Of a stretch of 64,000 nucleotides of DNA, positions 40,592 to 50,039 are shown one piece after another (the stretch's first letter is position 1; each line of letters opens with the position of its first letter). The stretch is from positions 21,883-85,882 of the forward strand of contig SCTZ01000173.1 of NCBI GenBank assembly GCA_004297765.1. The letters run 5' to 3'. The notes below the pieces were generated by a model. It ran no database searches. It had not been told where the DNA came from and saw nothing but the letters and a program-made list of their open reading frames with translations. Position numbers and translations under genes: made by a program. The stretch comes from Chloroflexota bacterium. GTDB lineage: Bacteria; Chloroflexota; Dehalococcoidia; FW602-bin16.

Positions 40592-41026
40592 ATGATCAAG
40601 GGGCTGCATCACGCGAGCTTTGCCGTCAGCAACTTGGCGAGGTCGATCGCTTTCTATGAAAGTCTGGGCTGTGAGGTGCTGTGGCAAGAGGATAAAGAGG
40701 GTGAACGCTTCAGCGCTACTGTGGGTATTCCCGAAGCAAGAGGGAAGGTGGCGATGCTCAGGATAGGTGATAATCGGGCTGAACTATTCCAGTACATAAA
40801 CCCGACCGGGCGGCCCCATGATAGAAGAAACTGCGACATCGGCGCCGGACACTGGTGCTTCAGCGTCACCGACATCAACGAGCATTACGAAGCGCTCCTT
40901 GCCAAGGGCGTCAAGTTCAATTCCCCGCCTCGGACAATCGAGTCAGGTGCGCTCAAGGGGTGCCGGGCGGTCTACTTCTCTGACCCGGACGGCATCACCT
41001 TGGAGTTGTTCCAAGAGGCGGACTGA
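40592..41026 (+). CDS. VOC-superfamily protein, methylmalonyl-CoA epimerase-like
   Basis: 144 residues with paired beta-alpha-beta-beta-beta modules: MIKGLHHASFAVSNLARSIAFYESLGCEVL and GHWCFSVTDINEHYEALLAKGVKF. Potential metal ligands are His7, Glu (RAELFQY), His (GHWCFSV) and Glu (ITLELFQ), the classic glyoxalase/epimerase set. Could epimerise an acyl-CoA, act as a dioxygenase-like lyase or a glyoxalase. AAAGGA precedes the ATG. Between the molybdoenzyme and an SDR, in operon. Confidence 0.8.
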   Translation: MIKGLHHASFAVSNLARSIAFYESLGCEVLWQEDKEGERFSATVGIPEARGKVAMLRIGDNRAELFQYINPTGRPHDRRNCDIGAGHWCFSVTDINEHYEALLAKGVKFNSPPRTIESGALKGCRAVYFSDPDGITLELFQEAD

Positions 41027-41069
41027 CAGAGCAACGAGAAAGCGATTTTGAAAAGGGGAGGGACCATTT

Positions 41070-41882
41070 GTGGGAAGATTCGACGGCAAAGTGGCGATCG
41101 TTACCGGTGGCGGCTCGGGGATCGGTCGGGAGATTTGTCTTCGACTTGCACAAGAGGGCGCTAAGCTGGTAATCGCGGATGTCGACCTAAATAGCGCTCA
41201 AGAGACTGCCAGCAAAGTATCTGCGGCAAATGGTGAAGCGCTGCCCCTGCAAACTGACGTAGCTTCTGCTACCGATGTGCAGAGAATGATTGAGGCGACG
41301 GCCGACAGATTCGAGCGGCTCGATATTCTGGTCAACAACGCCGGGATCATCATCAGAAAGCGCATTGACGAGTACTCCGAGGAAGAATGGGACAGGATGC
41401 ACGACGTGAACCTGAAAGCCTTCTTCCAATGCCTTAAGCATGGTTTGCCGTTGATGAAACGATCGGGGCGTGGAAAAGTGGTCGCTATCGCTTCTATGGC
41501 AGGGCTCGTCGGACTGCGCTACGGGGCAGGATACACGGCATACTCATCGACTAAAGGAGGAATTCTCTCTTTGGTCAGGGCGTTAGCGGCAGAACTCGCG
41601 CCTTACAGTATCAATGTCAACTCTGTCAGTCCCGGCACTATCGAGACACCCATCGCCTCTCTCTACTTGAACGATCCCGCGATGAAGGACAAGATTCTCG
41701 GAGCAATCCCGATGGGCAGAACAGGCCGGCCATCTGATATCGCCGCCGCGGTTGCCTTCCTGTGCTCTGACGATGCCGATTTCATTACCGGCACCAACTT
41801 GTTGGTGGATGGAGGGCAGAGTTCTACGATGACACTTGGCACCGTGGAGGAACAGTTCAGGTCGTTTCACCAACGAACGTAA
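41070..41882 (+). CDS. SDR-family dehydrogenase
   Basis: 270 residues. TGGGSGIG, ADVDLNSAQ (NAD-type), NNAG, catalytic Ser in IASMAGLVG and YSSTKGG; FITGTNLLVDGGQSST at the C-terminus. GTG start with AGGGGAGGG upstream. Closely parallels the SDR at 28608-29372 (VNNAGIIIRKRIDEYSEEEWDR here), so likely a paralogue acting on a related intermediate. It has about 15 extra C-terminal residues. Confidence 0.88.
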   Translation: MGRFDGKVAIVTGGGSGIGREICLRLAQEGAKLVIADVDLNSAQETASKVSAANGEALPLQTDVASATDVQRMIEATADRFERLDILVNNAGIIIRKRIDEYSEEEWDRMHDVNLKAFFQCLKHGLPLMKRSGRGKVVAIASMAGLVGLRYGAGYTAYSSTKGGILSLVRALAAELAPYSINVNSVSPGTIETPIASLYLNDPAMKDKILGAIPMGRTGRPSDIAAAVAFLCSDDADFITGTNLLVDGGQSSTMTLGTVEEQFRSFHQRT

Positions 41883-41916
41883 GTTGCTCGGCGGGCTTGT
41901 ACACTGCAAAGCATAC

Positions 41917-41930
41917 GGACCACCTGGTCC
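41917..41930. promoter_or_regulatory. Palindrome GGACCACCTGGTCC
   Basis: A 6-bp inverted repeat around CC, 21 bases before the start of the second enoate-reductase-type gene, sharing ACCACCTGGT with 36767-36780. Candidate operator or processing site; evidence is only the recurrence. Confidence 0.35.
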
Positions 41931-41951
41931 AACACTTACGAGGAGAATAGC

Positions 41952-43880
41952 ATGTTCGAGAAGCTGTTGGAGGGTGGCTGCATCGGCGACCTTCACCTCA
42001 AGAACAGGTTCGTGATGGCGCCACTTACGACCGAGTATGCCGAAGGCAACGGCACCTTGACCAAGCGCCTTGTCGATTTCTACGAGGAACGAGCAGCGGG
42101 GGGTGTTGGGCTAATAATCTTCGAGGCCTCGAGCATCGACCAAATCGGCAAGCTGTTTCCCCATCAGGTTATGCTCGATTCCGATGAACTCGTTCCCGCG
42201 CTGCGAAAGTTTACCGATATCGTTCACCGCCATGATGCGAAGATCGCCGTGCAGTTATGCCATGGAGGCAGGCAGAGCAATCCAATCGCCTCCGGCATGA
42301 CTCCCGTTGCGCCGTCCACCCTCGGTGGAAAGGGCCTAACTAGTACACGTCCCAGGGAGTTGGCTGTTGAAGAGATCGAGCAGATCATCGACGCCTTCGT
42401 TAGCGCCAGTGTGAGGGCGAGAGAAGCAGGCTTTGATGCTATTGAGTTCCACGGCGGCCACGGAATGTTGATCGCCCAGTTCATGTCTGCCTATACGAAC
42501 CTGAGACAGGATGCTTATGGGGGCGACTTTGACAGGAGGATGCGGTTTGCGACTGAGCTTGTTCGCCGAACAAAGGAAGCAACGGGCGGTCTGCCTGTGA
42601 TCTTCCGGCTTAGCGGCGATGAGTATTGGCCACGCGACGGAGTGACGCTGTCCCTGGCCAAGGAGATCGCCAAGAGGGTGGAAGAAGCGGGAGCAGATGC
42701 GATTCACGTCACGGCCGGGGCGCTCGGGGCGACCAAACCCATGACCGTTCAGCCGATGTACATGTCAAGAGGATGTCTGGTTCATTTGGCCGAAGGCATC
42801 AAACAGTCTGTGTCAATTCCTGTTATCGCGGTGGGGAGAATCAACGATCCGGTATTGGCCGAGCAGATCCTGAGACAAGGGAAAGCGGATTTCATTGCCA
42901 TGGGACGGGCTCTCATCGCTGATCCAGAGTTACCACGGAAGACAATGGATGGACGCCTGGAGGATATCGTACCCTGCATCGCGTGCAATGAAGGCTGTTT
43001 TGAAAGAGTGGCAATCTTCAAGGACATGAGATGCACGGTGAACCCACGCGTTGGTTATGAGGGGCAGTACGTGATCCGGCCCGCTACAAATCCAAAGAAG
43101 GTACTGGTAATCGGCGCCGGACCCGGTGGAATGGAGGCGGCAATAGTTGCAGGAAAGCGCGGTCACCATGTCTTCCTGTATGACAAAGCCGCTGAGCTGG
43201 GTGGACAGATGCTGCAGGCGGCCATTCCGCCTGGCCGGGAGGAAATAGGGAGTCTCACCAGCTACTTCAAGAATCAACTGCGAAAGCTCGGCGTCAAGAT
43301 TGAGTTGGGCGTGAATGTGACGCCCGCGCTGGTCGACGAGCTGGCGCCAGACGTTGTCATTGCAGCCACGGGAGCAACGCCGCTCATTCCGCCAATCCGC
43401 GGCATAGAGCGCGAGAACGTGAGGACGGCCAGTGCAGTGTTGCTGGGCGAGGCGCCAAAGGGCCAGAAAGTGGTGGTCTTGGGAGGCGGCATGGTTGGGA
43501 TTGAGACTGCTGAATTCCTCGCAGATAAAGGCAACAGCGTCACGCTGGTGGAAATGCTGGACAAAATAGGCATCGACATGGGTGTCGCGACCCTCCGCTG
43601 GTACGTTAGACAGCGACTGGAAGAGAAGGGTGTCAGCGTTCTAACGCGTACGAAGGCGGTGGAAATCAGCGACGACGGCGTCCTCGTGGAAATCAATCAG
43701 CAGACACAATCGATATCCGCGGATACCGTCATTTTGGCTACTGGGTCGGTTGCAGATAATAAGCTTGTAGAGCAACTCAGAGCAACGGGCCGTGAGGTCT
43801 GTGCAGTTGGGGATTGCGTGCGTCCACGCAAAATCATCGAGGCGATCGAGGAAAGCTTCGCCGTCGCCAATCAATTGTAG
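41952..43880 (+). CDS. FMN/FAD/4Fe-4S enoate-reductase-type oxidoreductase 2
   Basis: 642 residues. FMN barrel 1-335 with FDAIEFHGGHGMLIAQFMSAYTN (His pair spaced H-x2-H), 4Fe-4S loop CIACNEGCF...C (C-x2-C-x3-C-x11-C, the 2,4-dienoyl-CoA reductase form), FAD domain KVLVIGAGPGGMEAAIVAGKRGHHV and NAD domain KVVVLGGGMVGIETAEFLADKGNSV. Unlike protein 1 the NAD-domain glycine motif is canonical. Likely reduces a 2-enoyl or 2,4-dienoyl thioester. GAGGAG precedes the ATG. Followed by EtfA, so electrons may pass by ETF. Confidence 0.88.
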   Translation: MFEKLLEGGCIGDLHLKNRFVMAPLTTEYAEGNGTLTKRLVDFYEERAAGGVGLIIFEASSIDQIGKLFPHQVMLDSDELVPALRKFTDIVHRHDAKIAVQLCHGGRQSNPIASGMTPVAPSTLGGKGLTSTRPRELAVEEIEQIIDAFVSASVRAREAGFDAIEFHGGHGMLIAQFMSAYTNLRQDAYGGDFDRRMRFATELVRRTKEATGGLPVIFRLSGDEYWPRDGVTLSLAKEIAKRVEEAGADAIHVTAGALGATKPMTVQPMYMSRGCLVHLAEGIKQSVSIPVIAVGRINDPVLAEQILRQGKADFIAMGRALIADPELPRKTMDGRLEDIVPCIACNEGCFERVAIFKDMRCTVNPRVGYEGQYVIRPATNPKKVLVIGAGPGGMEAAIVAGKRGHHVFLYDKAAELGGQMLQAAIPPGREEIGSLTSYFKNQLRKLGVKIELGVNVTPALVDELAPDVVIAATGATPLIPPIRGIERENVRTASAVLLGEAPKGQKVVVLGGGMVGIETAEFLADKGNSVTLVEMLDKIGIDMGVATLRWYVRQRLEEKGVSVLTRTKAVEISDDGVLVEINQQTQSISADTVILATGSVADNKLVEQLRATGREVCAVGDCVRPRKIIEAIEESFAVANQL

Positions 43881-43950
43881 GCAAAAAGCGTGGAGACAGG
43901 GAAAGAAGCGTCGACTCCGGTGGGAAGTACCTAGCTGAGGAGCGGGTTTG

Positions 43951-44958
43951 GTGGGCAACCAGGTCTGGGTCTTTGTCGAGCACAGCCAGCAACAAGTGCA
44001 TAGTGTCACCTTTGAGATGCTGGATGAGGGGCGCAGGATCGCAAATCGCCTGCGGAGCGATCTAGTGGCGGTGGTCTTCGGTCATCAATTGCCGGATTGG
44101 GGCGCTGTCTTGGGAGGTTACGGTGCTGACTCTGTTTATGTCGCCGATCATCCAATACTTGCTGACTATGCCACCGACACTTATGTCGCCGGATTGGTTG
44201 CCTTGATCAGGCAGAGGAGCCCCTTTGTGGTCCTTTTGGCCGCAACTGCGAATGGGCGCGATCTCGCCCCCCGGGCGGCCGCCCGATTGTGGACCGGTTT
44301 GGCATCCGATTGCACAATGATCAAGCTTGATCGTGATGGACGGCTGGAGGCCACTCGTCCCACGCATCAAAACAAAGTCTACAGCACCATTGTCCTTGAC
44401 TCGCCTCCTCCCTTCCTTGTCACTTTGCGACCGGGTGCGATCGGGATGGACAAGCCGGACACTTCCCGCCGGGCGAGGGTCGAGTCCGTAGTCGAGGAGA
44501 TCGACCTTTGCGCATCGCCGGCCGTACCTGCAAAGACGACCAAAGCCGACCCTTCCACAATCGACATCTCGGATGCCGAGATCATCATCTCCGGCGGTCG
44601 AGGAATGGGTAGCGCCCAGAACTGGCATCTCGTCCAGGAGCTTGCTGATGAGCTGGGCGGATGTGTTGCCGGCACTCGAATGGCCATGGACGCGGGGTGG
44701 ATCCCGCGTGAGCGTCTTGTCGGCCAAACCGGCAAGTACGTGTCACCGAAGCTGTACCTGACGCTCGGTGTCTCAGGGGCCCGAGAGCACATGGCAGGCA
44801 TCAGCGAGGCCGAAAACGTCGTCGCCGTGAACCACGATTCGTGTGCCCCTATTCTGGGCGCCGCCCAAATGGCGGTGGTAGGGGACGTCGAAGAAGTAGT
44901 GCCTGCCTTAATTCGTAAGCTAAGACAACGGCGCCAGGCTCAGCGTGAGAAAGCATAG
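43951..44958 (+). CDS. etfA: Electron transfer flavoprotein alpha subunit
   Basis: 335 residues. N-terminal VWVFVEHSQQQVHSVTFEMLDEGRRIANRL and the C-terminal FAD domain with ISGGRGMGSAQNW, GGCVAGTRMAMDAGWIPRERLVGQTGKYVSPKLYLTLGVSGAREHMAGI and NHDSCAPILGAAQMAVVGDVEEVVPAL. GTG at 43951 or TTG at 43948 follow TGAGGAG. It forms the ETF heterodimer with the protein at 47002-47877, unusually separated from it by the membrane oxidoreductase gene. It accepts electrons from acyl-CoA dehydrogenase-type enzymes. Confidence 0.93.
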   Translation: MGNQVWVFVEHSQQQVHSVTFEMLDEGRRIANRLRSDLVAVVFGHQLPDWGAVLGGYGADSVYVADHPILADYATDTYVAGLVALIRQRSPFVVLLAATANGRDLAPRAAARLWTGLASDCTMIKLDRDGRLEATRPTHQNKVYSTIVLDSPPPFLVTLRPGAIGMDKPDTSRRARVESVVEEIDLCASPAVPAKTTKADPSTIDISDAEIIISGGRGMGSAQNWHLVQELADELGGCVAGTRMAMDAGWIPRERLVGQTGKYVSPKLYLTLGVSGAREHMAGISEAENVVAVNHDSCAPILGAAQMAVVGDVEEVVPALIRKLRQRRQAQREKA

Positions 44959-44987
44959 GGATCTCTCTGGCAGGGGGAAGTTGGACA

Positions 44988-46985
44988 GTGATGCCGGCTG
45001 AGGGTTATCCAATAGTGTACAGTACATTGTTGCTAGGTCTATTGCTTGGCTTCGGATTCGTCGTATTCGCCCGCCGGCTGATCGCTGTACTTCGACTCGT
45101 CAGGGTAGGCCGCGAAGACAACAGGTTGGATCACTTCTGGAAACGCCTTTCGCTAGCCCTGCTATTTGTCTTTGGGCAGACCAGGGTTCTTGAAAACCGT
45201 ATGCCAGGAATGGCGCACCTAGTGATCTTCTATGGTTTCCTCGTGATCAGCTTGGGCACGCTGAACATCCTCTGGCGCGGATTTCTCCAACAATCCTTCA
45301 TCCCTTCGATTATCGAGTCCTCCGTCTTTCTGGAAGTGATGGATGTCACAGCGGTCTTGGTGATCGTAGCTGTCCTGGTGATCGCTTACCGTCGCTTCGT
45401 CATTCATCCGCTTGAGGTACGCAATAGCTTTGGGGCAATCGCAGTCTTGGTACTGATCTCACTGCTGATGGTCACGCTTCTTGTGACAGAAGCAACCGCG
45501 CTGCGACTCGGCATGTCTACCCAGAGTTCGGTCGTCGCGGCTTGGACCTCTGTTGCGCTCTCTGATCTCACTCAGTCACAGCTCACGATAGTGTACGCCG
45601 CGTCCTACTGGCTTCACATTGCCGGGTTAGCCGCTTTCTTGGCGTACATTCCCTATTCGAAGCATATGCATCTTCTGGTGTCTCCCTTCAATCAGTTTCT
45701 CCGCTCGTTGCGCCCCAAAGGATCGCTGCGCGCGGTCGACGTCGACTCGCCCGGCCCGATTGGAGTTGGAGCCTTCAGCCAATTCACTTGGAAACACCTC
45801 TTGGATTTGTTCGCCTGTACCGAATGCGGGCGCTGTCTTACATACTGCCCGGCTTACCTCAGCGGGCAACCATTGGCTCCCCGCCAGGTGATCCTTGATC
45901 TCAAGAAGGGTCTTCTCCGGCGGCACGACGGTTTGCCCAGTTCCGTTTCGAGATCAGTCACGCTCACGCTGAGCCAGCCCAGGGATTCTGAGGTTGTCGA
46001 GGCGGTCGATCCGCGGGCGATTTGGGCCTGCACGACGTGTCGGGCGTGCCAGGACCGGTGCCCGTCTCTTATCGAGCACGTCGACAAGATTATCGATATT
46101 CGCAGGTTCTTGCTGGAGACAGAGGGGGCTTCGCCAACTCTCGGAAAGGCGCTGGAAGGATTGGCCCTTATGGGCAATCCGCAGATGTCTCCGCTGAACG
46201 AGCGAGCGATGGGTGTCGAGAAGCTTGGCGTACCGCTCGCGAACTCGACGCTGGAAGCCGAAATCGTCTACTGGCTCGGCTGCAGTGGCGCATACGAACC
46301 CAAAGCTCAAGAAATCAGCGCGGCAGTAACGAAGATACTGAAGAAGGCCGGGGTGCCGTTCGCCGTGTTAGGCTCTGAGGAGCGCTGTTGTGGAGATCTA
46401 GCCCGTCGTACGGGCGAAGAAGGCCTCTTCCAGGAACTAGCGCAGCACAACATCGCGAACCTGAGCCGATTAGGGGCAAAGAAGGTCTTGACAAGCTGCC
46501 CCCATTGCTACAACACGCTTAGGAATGAGTATCCTGATTTCGGGGCCGAGTTCGCTGTCGTGCACCACAGTGACTTCATTCTAGAACTACTCCAAGCCAA
46601 GCGGATCGAGCTGCGACGTCCGTTGGCTCAGCCCGTGACTTTCCACGATCCGTGCTATCTCGGTCGTTACAACGGAGTGTACGATTCGCCCAGGCAGAGC
46701 CTCATGTTAGCCGGCTGCACCGAAATCCGCGAGATGGAGCGCGCTCGTGACAAGGCGCTCTGCTGTGGCGGGGGCGGCGGCCAGACGTATCTTGAAGCCA
46801 CCTGCAGGACAAGGGTTAACCAGCTCCGCTTTGCCGAAACGGAGCGGCTCTCCGTTGCTGTTATTGCGACCGCCTGTCCGTTCTGCAAGCTAATGTTGGA
46901 CGATGCGGCCCGGTATGATTCGGGACCGACGAACGTTCGTGTTAGAGACATCGCCGAGCTGGTCTGTGAGGCCATCCCAGTTTAA
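44988..46985 (+). CDS. Membrane Fe-S ETF:menaquinone oxidoreductase-like protein
   Basis: 665 residues. Five or six membrane segments lie in the first 230 residues, with conserved His in a NarI-like cytochrome b arrangement (MAHLVIFYGFLVISLG, YWLHIAGLAAFLAYIPYSKHMH). Two 4Fe-4S motifs follow, CTECGRCLTYCPAY and CTTCRACQDRCPSL, then two CCG domains (SEERCCGDLARRTGEEG, CPHCYNTLRNEYP; HDPCYLGRYNG, CCGGGGGQTY, CPFCKLMLDDA). This is the architecture of EMO, which oxidises reduced ETF and reduces menaquinone. Placed between etfA and etfB. Start GTG 44988 or ATG 44991. Confidence 0.88.
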   Translation: MMPAEGYPIVYSTLLLGLLLGFGFVVFARRLIAVLRLVRVGREDNRLDHFWKRLSLALLFVFGQTRVLENRMPGMAHLVIFYGFLVISLGTLNILWRGFLQQSFIPSIIESSVFLEVMDVTAVLVIVAVLVIAYRRFVIHPLEVRNSFGAIAVLVLISLLMVTLLVTEATALRLGMSTQSSVVAAWTSVALSDLTQSQLTIVYAASYWLHIAGLAAFLAYIPYSKHMHLLVSPFNQFLRSLRPKGSLRAVDVDSPGPIGVGAFSQFTWKHLLDLFACTECGRCLTYCPAYLSGQPLAPRQVILDLKKGLLRRHDGLPSSVSRSVTLTLSQPRDSEVVEAVDPRAIWACTTCRACQDRCPSLIEHVDKIIDIRRFLLETEGASPTLGKALEGLALMGNPQMSPLNERAMGVEKLGVPLANSTLEAEIVYWLGCSGAYEPKAQEISAAVTKILKKAGVPFAVLGSEERCCGDLARRTGEEGLFQELAQHNIANLSRLGAKKVLTSCPHCYNTLRNEYPDFGAEFAVVHHSDFILELLQAKRIELRRPLAQPVTFHDPCYLGRYNGVYDSPRQSLMLAGCTEIREMERARDKALCCGGGGGQTYLEATCRTRVNQLRFAETERLSVAVIATACPFCKLMLDDAARYDSGPTNVRVRDIAELVCEAIPV

Positions 46986-47001
46986 GCCGGGGGCGACACG
47001 A

Positions 47002-47877
47002 TTGGACATCTTTGTGTGCGTTAAGCAGGTGTTGGACGCGAGAATGCCCTTGGAAGTCACGCCCGAGGGACTGGTGGTGCAGCGAGGATGTCCGGCTACC
47101 TTTATCCTCAATCCAGCCGATCACTGCGCTTTGCAGGAAGCATTACGTATCCGCGCCCAAGATGCAGGCAGCAGAGTAATCGTTATCACGGTGGGGCCGA
47201 AGCGGGCGCAGTCGACCCTCAGCGTCTGTCTTGCCGCCGGTGCAGACAGCGCGATTCACATCTTGAGCGAAGATTCGCTGGCTATCGATCCCTTCTGCGT
47301 GGCCCGAGCCTTGAGTGTTGAGCTCGGCAAGCGCGCCTTTGACCTGATCTTGTGTGGCGACAGAACGCTGGATGATGGAGCGTCTGAGGTTGGTCCAGTC
47401 CTAGCAGAATTGCTCGGCATTCCACAGGTGACTGGCGTGGTGAAGCTCACGTTTTCGAAGGAAAAGGCAAGTGTCATTGGAGAGAGGAAACAGGAGCGAG
47501 GATACCGGCAGGCTGTGTCAGTCAGACTGCCCGTGCTAGTAGCAGTCAATAGTTCGATCTGCCAGCCGCGCTACGTGACTACTCGGGCACAAAGATACGC
47601 CGCCAAGACGATAGATGAACACTGCACTACTGTGCCTTTTGATTTGAGTACATCCATCGACCATCCTTCACCGCTCCGGAAGGTGCTACGTTTATCTCCA
47701 CCGAGACCTCGCGCCAAGAAGATAGCTCAGATTGATTCGGGAATGGCGACAGAGGATAGGATCGCTCAAATGCTAGGTTTGACAGCGCCAGTGAAGCAGG
47801 GAAAGGGCGTCAGCGGGGATCCGGAACAGCTCGCCGACGATATCGTCGCCTTTTTGAGCGACAAAGGGCTAGTCTGA
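47002..47877 (+). CDS. etfB: Electron transfer flavoprotein beta subunit
   Basis: 291 residues. LDIFVCVKQVLDARMPLEVTPEG, NPADHCALQEALRIRAQDAGSRVIVITVGPKRAQSTLSVCLAAGAD, FDLILCGDRTLDDGASEVGPVLAELLGIPQVTGVV and LPVLVAVNSSICQPRYVT are standard EtfB blocks binding AMP and the adenine loop. TTG start at 47002 gives the right N-terminus, 16 bases after the EMO stop; the ribosome site is weak. Pairs with EtfA. Confidence 0.92.
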   Translation: MDIFVCVKQVLDARMPLEVTPEGLVVQRGCPATFILNPADHCALQEALRIRAQDAGSRVIVITVGPKRAQSTLSVCLAAGADSAIHILSEDSLAIDPFCVARALSVELGKRAFDLILCGDRTLDDGASEVGPVLAELLGIPQVTGVVKLTFSKEKASVIGERKQERGYRQAVSVRLPVLVAVNSSICQPRYVTTRAQRYAAKTIDEHCTTVPFDLSTSIDHPSPLRKVLRLSPPRPRAKKIAQIDSGMATEDRIAQMLGLTAPVKQGKGVSGDPEQLADDIVAFLSDKGLV

Positions 47878-48047
47878 CTGATGTATGTCGATCGCGAATG
47901 AACGTCGAGCAGTATTATATTCTCACGTTCGGAAAGGGGGTAGGCAGTAAGCATAGCGGACAACACGCGGAAGCGGACGCTATTGACTAGCGGTAGGTAC
48001 GAGCCGCCAAAGTCCTGGATTTGTTCAACAAGATTAGGAGGTGAACC

Positions 48048-48515
48048 ATGACGGAGACCGCTAGAGTTATGCCAGCTGTTGAATTGTCAGGCAAACAGAT
48101 TCCCGCAGCATCGGGATGGACCACCTGGCCGCCATCTGATAAACCGCAGCTAGTTGGTAGTCGGTGCAAGTCCTGTGGTGACTACTTCTTTCCCAAGGTA
48201 GGAGTGTGCAGCAATCCTGCCTGCATGGGTGAGGATCTCGATGAAGTCCCGCTAAGCCGGACGGGGAAGCTCTACACTTACGCCGTGAACTACTACAAGC
48301 CGCCAGCTCCGTACGTCCCGCCAGACCCGTTTGTGCCTTATGCAACGGCGATCATCGAACTCGACCGAGAAAAGATGAAAGTCCAGGGTATGGTCGTCTC
48401 AAACTGTGATTTCACACAACTGAAGATAGGCATGGATATGGAGACGGTGCTTGAGCCATTGTACCGCGACGCTGAGGGAAACGACGTGATGGTGTGGAAA
48501 TTCAGGCCGGCATGA
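48048..48515 (+). CDS. DUF35 OB-fold/Zn-ribbon acyl-CoA-binding protein
   Basis: 155 residues. N-terminal helix and rubredoxin-like zinc ribbon (SRCKSCGDYFFPKVGVCSNPACMGEDL, C-x2-C...C-x4-C), then OB-fold (GKLYTYAVNYYKPPAPYVPPDPFVPYATAIIELD, MVVSNCDF, MDMETVLEPLY). DUF35 proteins partner thiolase-like enzymes and supply the CoA-binding site (Ltp2-ChsH2, BbsAB, thiolase-HMGCS complexes). AGGAGGTG precedes the ATG. The thiolase is the next gene, 217 bases on. Confidence 0.88.
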   Translation: MTETARVMPAVELSGKQIPAASGWTTWPPSDKPQLVGSRCKSCGDYFFPKVGVCSNPACMGEDLDEVPLSRTGKLYTYAVNYYKPPAPYVPPDPFVPYATAIIELDREKMKVQGMVVSNCDFTQLKIGMDMETVLEPLYRDAEGNDVMVWKFRPA

Positions 48516-48732
48516 CCCGCAGGATGAGCGGAGGATCGTGCGGCCGGATGGGCGGTATCGAATCCATCATAGTCACACGCGCCTCCGCTCACCGACCAGT
48601 TGCGTCACGGCTATTACCTGCAAGTAATGCGCTTGGAAGTCGCTTAAGTCATCGCTCAGAGGCGGTAGTCGGCGATGGTTAATGATTGAGGAAACGACAT
48701 CCTCAAGATGACGTGCAATCAGGGAGAAAGCA

Positions 48733-49935
48733 ATGAAAGAGGTTGCCATAACTGGCATAGGACAGACTGTGTTTGGCGCGTATCCAGAGAAGTCCGTAGC
48801 GGATCTTGGACGGGAGGCGATTCGCGCCGCTCTGAAGGACGCTGGTCTGAGATGGCAGGATATTCAGTACCTGGTGGCGGGCATCGACCCATATTCTGGA
48901 GGCGATTGGCTATTGGCAGGAAGCACACTTCAAAGCAATATCGGGTATATTGAAGTTCCTGCCACCAGTATTTACAACGCCTGCGCGAGTGGTGGCTATT
49001 GTTTAGACATAGGACGGGCGCTGGTGCTATCCCAGGCGTATGACATCGTCCTTTGCGTCGGCGCGTTCAAGGCGCCCGGCGGATTCTTCCCGACCGCAGG
49101 CGATTCTGACGATCCGTACAACTTTGATGCCTCACGCTTCAGGCTCCTCGGCAAGACGAACCCAACTATGTTTGCCATGCAAGCGAGAAGACGAATGCAT
49201 AATTATGGGATGACAGAGGAAGACATCGCACTGGTAAAAGTGAAGAACAGCAGACACGGGGTGTTGAATCCCTACGCCAGGTATCGGAAGGAGTATACCC
49301 TGGAACAGGTGCTGTCCTCCGCAATGGTTTCGTCTCCGCTGAGACTCTTTGAGATTGCCGCGACGAGCGACGGGGCGGTGGCGATTATACTCTGCAGCAT
49401 GGAAAAGGCGAAGCAGTTTACAGCCAAGCCGGTTCGCCTGGCATCGGTCTGGGCACCCCAGCCGGCTTATCCAAATACAGACACAGGGCTTAGCCACTTC
49501 GCCACTCAGTGCGAGATCAGCACGCAATCCACCCCGGCCGGGACTGAGCGGGTCCACGAGGTTCGGGTGGCTCGGGGAGGACTCGAACAGGCGGGTGTTG
49601 GACCGGAAGACCTCGACTTGGCGGAAGTCTATGACCTTTCGACTGCTATGGAATACGATTGGTTGGAGGATATTGGCATCTGCGGGCCTGGAGAGGCAGA
49701 GAGGATAACCCGCGAGGGAGCCACCACCATTGGCGGGAGAATACCAATCAATACCAGCGGCGGCGTTTCCTCATCTGGGGAGGCGATACCTGCGCAAGCC
49801 TTGATGCAGACCTGCGAGCTGGTGACCCAGTTGCGTGGTAATGCAGGGCCAAGGCAGGTGGAGAATGCCAAGGTAGGTCTTGCCGTAAACAAGGGGCTGG
49901 GAAACAGCATCTCTTGCATCGTTGTCAAGAGCTAG
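48733..49935 (+). CDS. SCP2-type thiolase-like enzyme
   Basis: 400 residues. N-terminal VAITGIGQTVFGAYPEKSVADLGREAIRAALKDAG; a Cys lies in YNACASGGYCLDIGRAL. The C-terminal region reads NTSGGVSSSGEAIPAQAL where canonical thiolases have GHPxGA, so the catalytic His is lacking, and LAVNKGLGNSISCIV at the last strand. Such DUF35-partnered proteins include thiolases, Ltp2 aldolases and benzoylsuccinyl-CoA thiolase. Cleavage of a beta-keto or beta-hydroxyacyl-CoA is likely; the altered motif leaves aldolase action open. AGGGAGA precedes the ATG. Confidence 0.85.
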   Translation: MKEVAITGIGQTVFGAYPEKSVADLGREAIRAALKDAGLRWQDIQYLVAGIDPYSGGDWLLAGSTLQSNIGYIEVPATSIYNACASGGYCLDIGRALVLSQAYDIVLCVGAFKAPGGFFPTAGDSDDPYNFDASRFRLLGKTNPTMFAMQARRRMHNYGMTEEDIALVKVKNSRHGVLNPYARYRKEYTLEQVLSSAMVSSPLRLFEIAATSDGAVAIILCSMEKAKQFTAKPVRLASVWAPQPAYPNTDTGLSHFATQCEISTQSTPAGTERVHEVRVARGGLEQAGVGPEDLDLAEVYDLSTAMEYDWLEDIGICGPGEAERITREGATTIGGRIPINTSGGVSSSGEAIPAQALMQTCELVTQLRGNAGPRQVENAKVGLAVNKGLGNSISCIVVKS

Positions 49936-50039
49936 AGTCGGCAACATACGTATCAGGGTCGTCTAGCGAGTTGAAGAACCATCGGGAACGCGTGAAGCAG
50001 TTTCGGTCGTGACCAAGTAGCTGTAAGGATGGAATTAAG

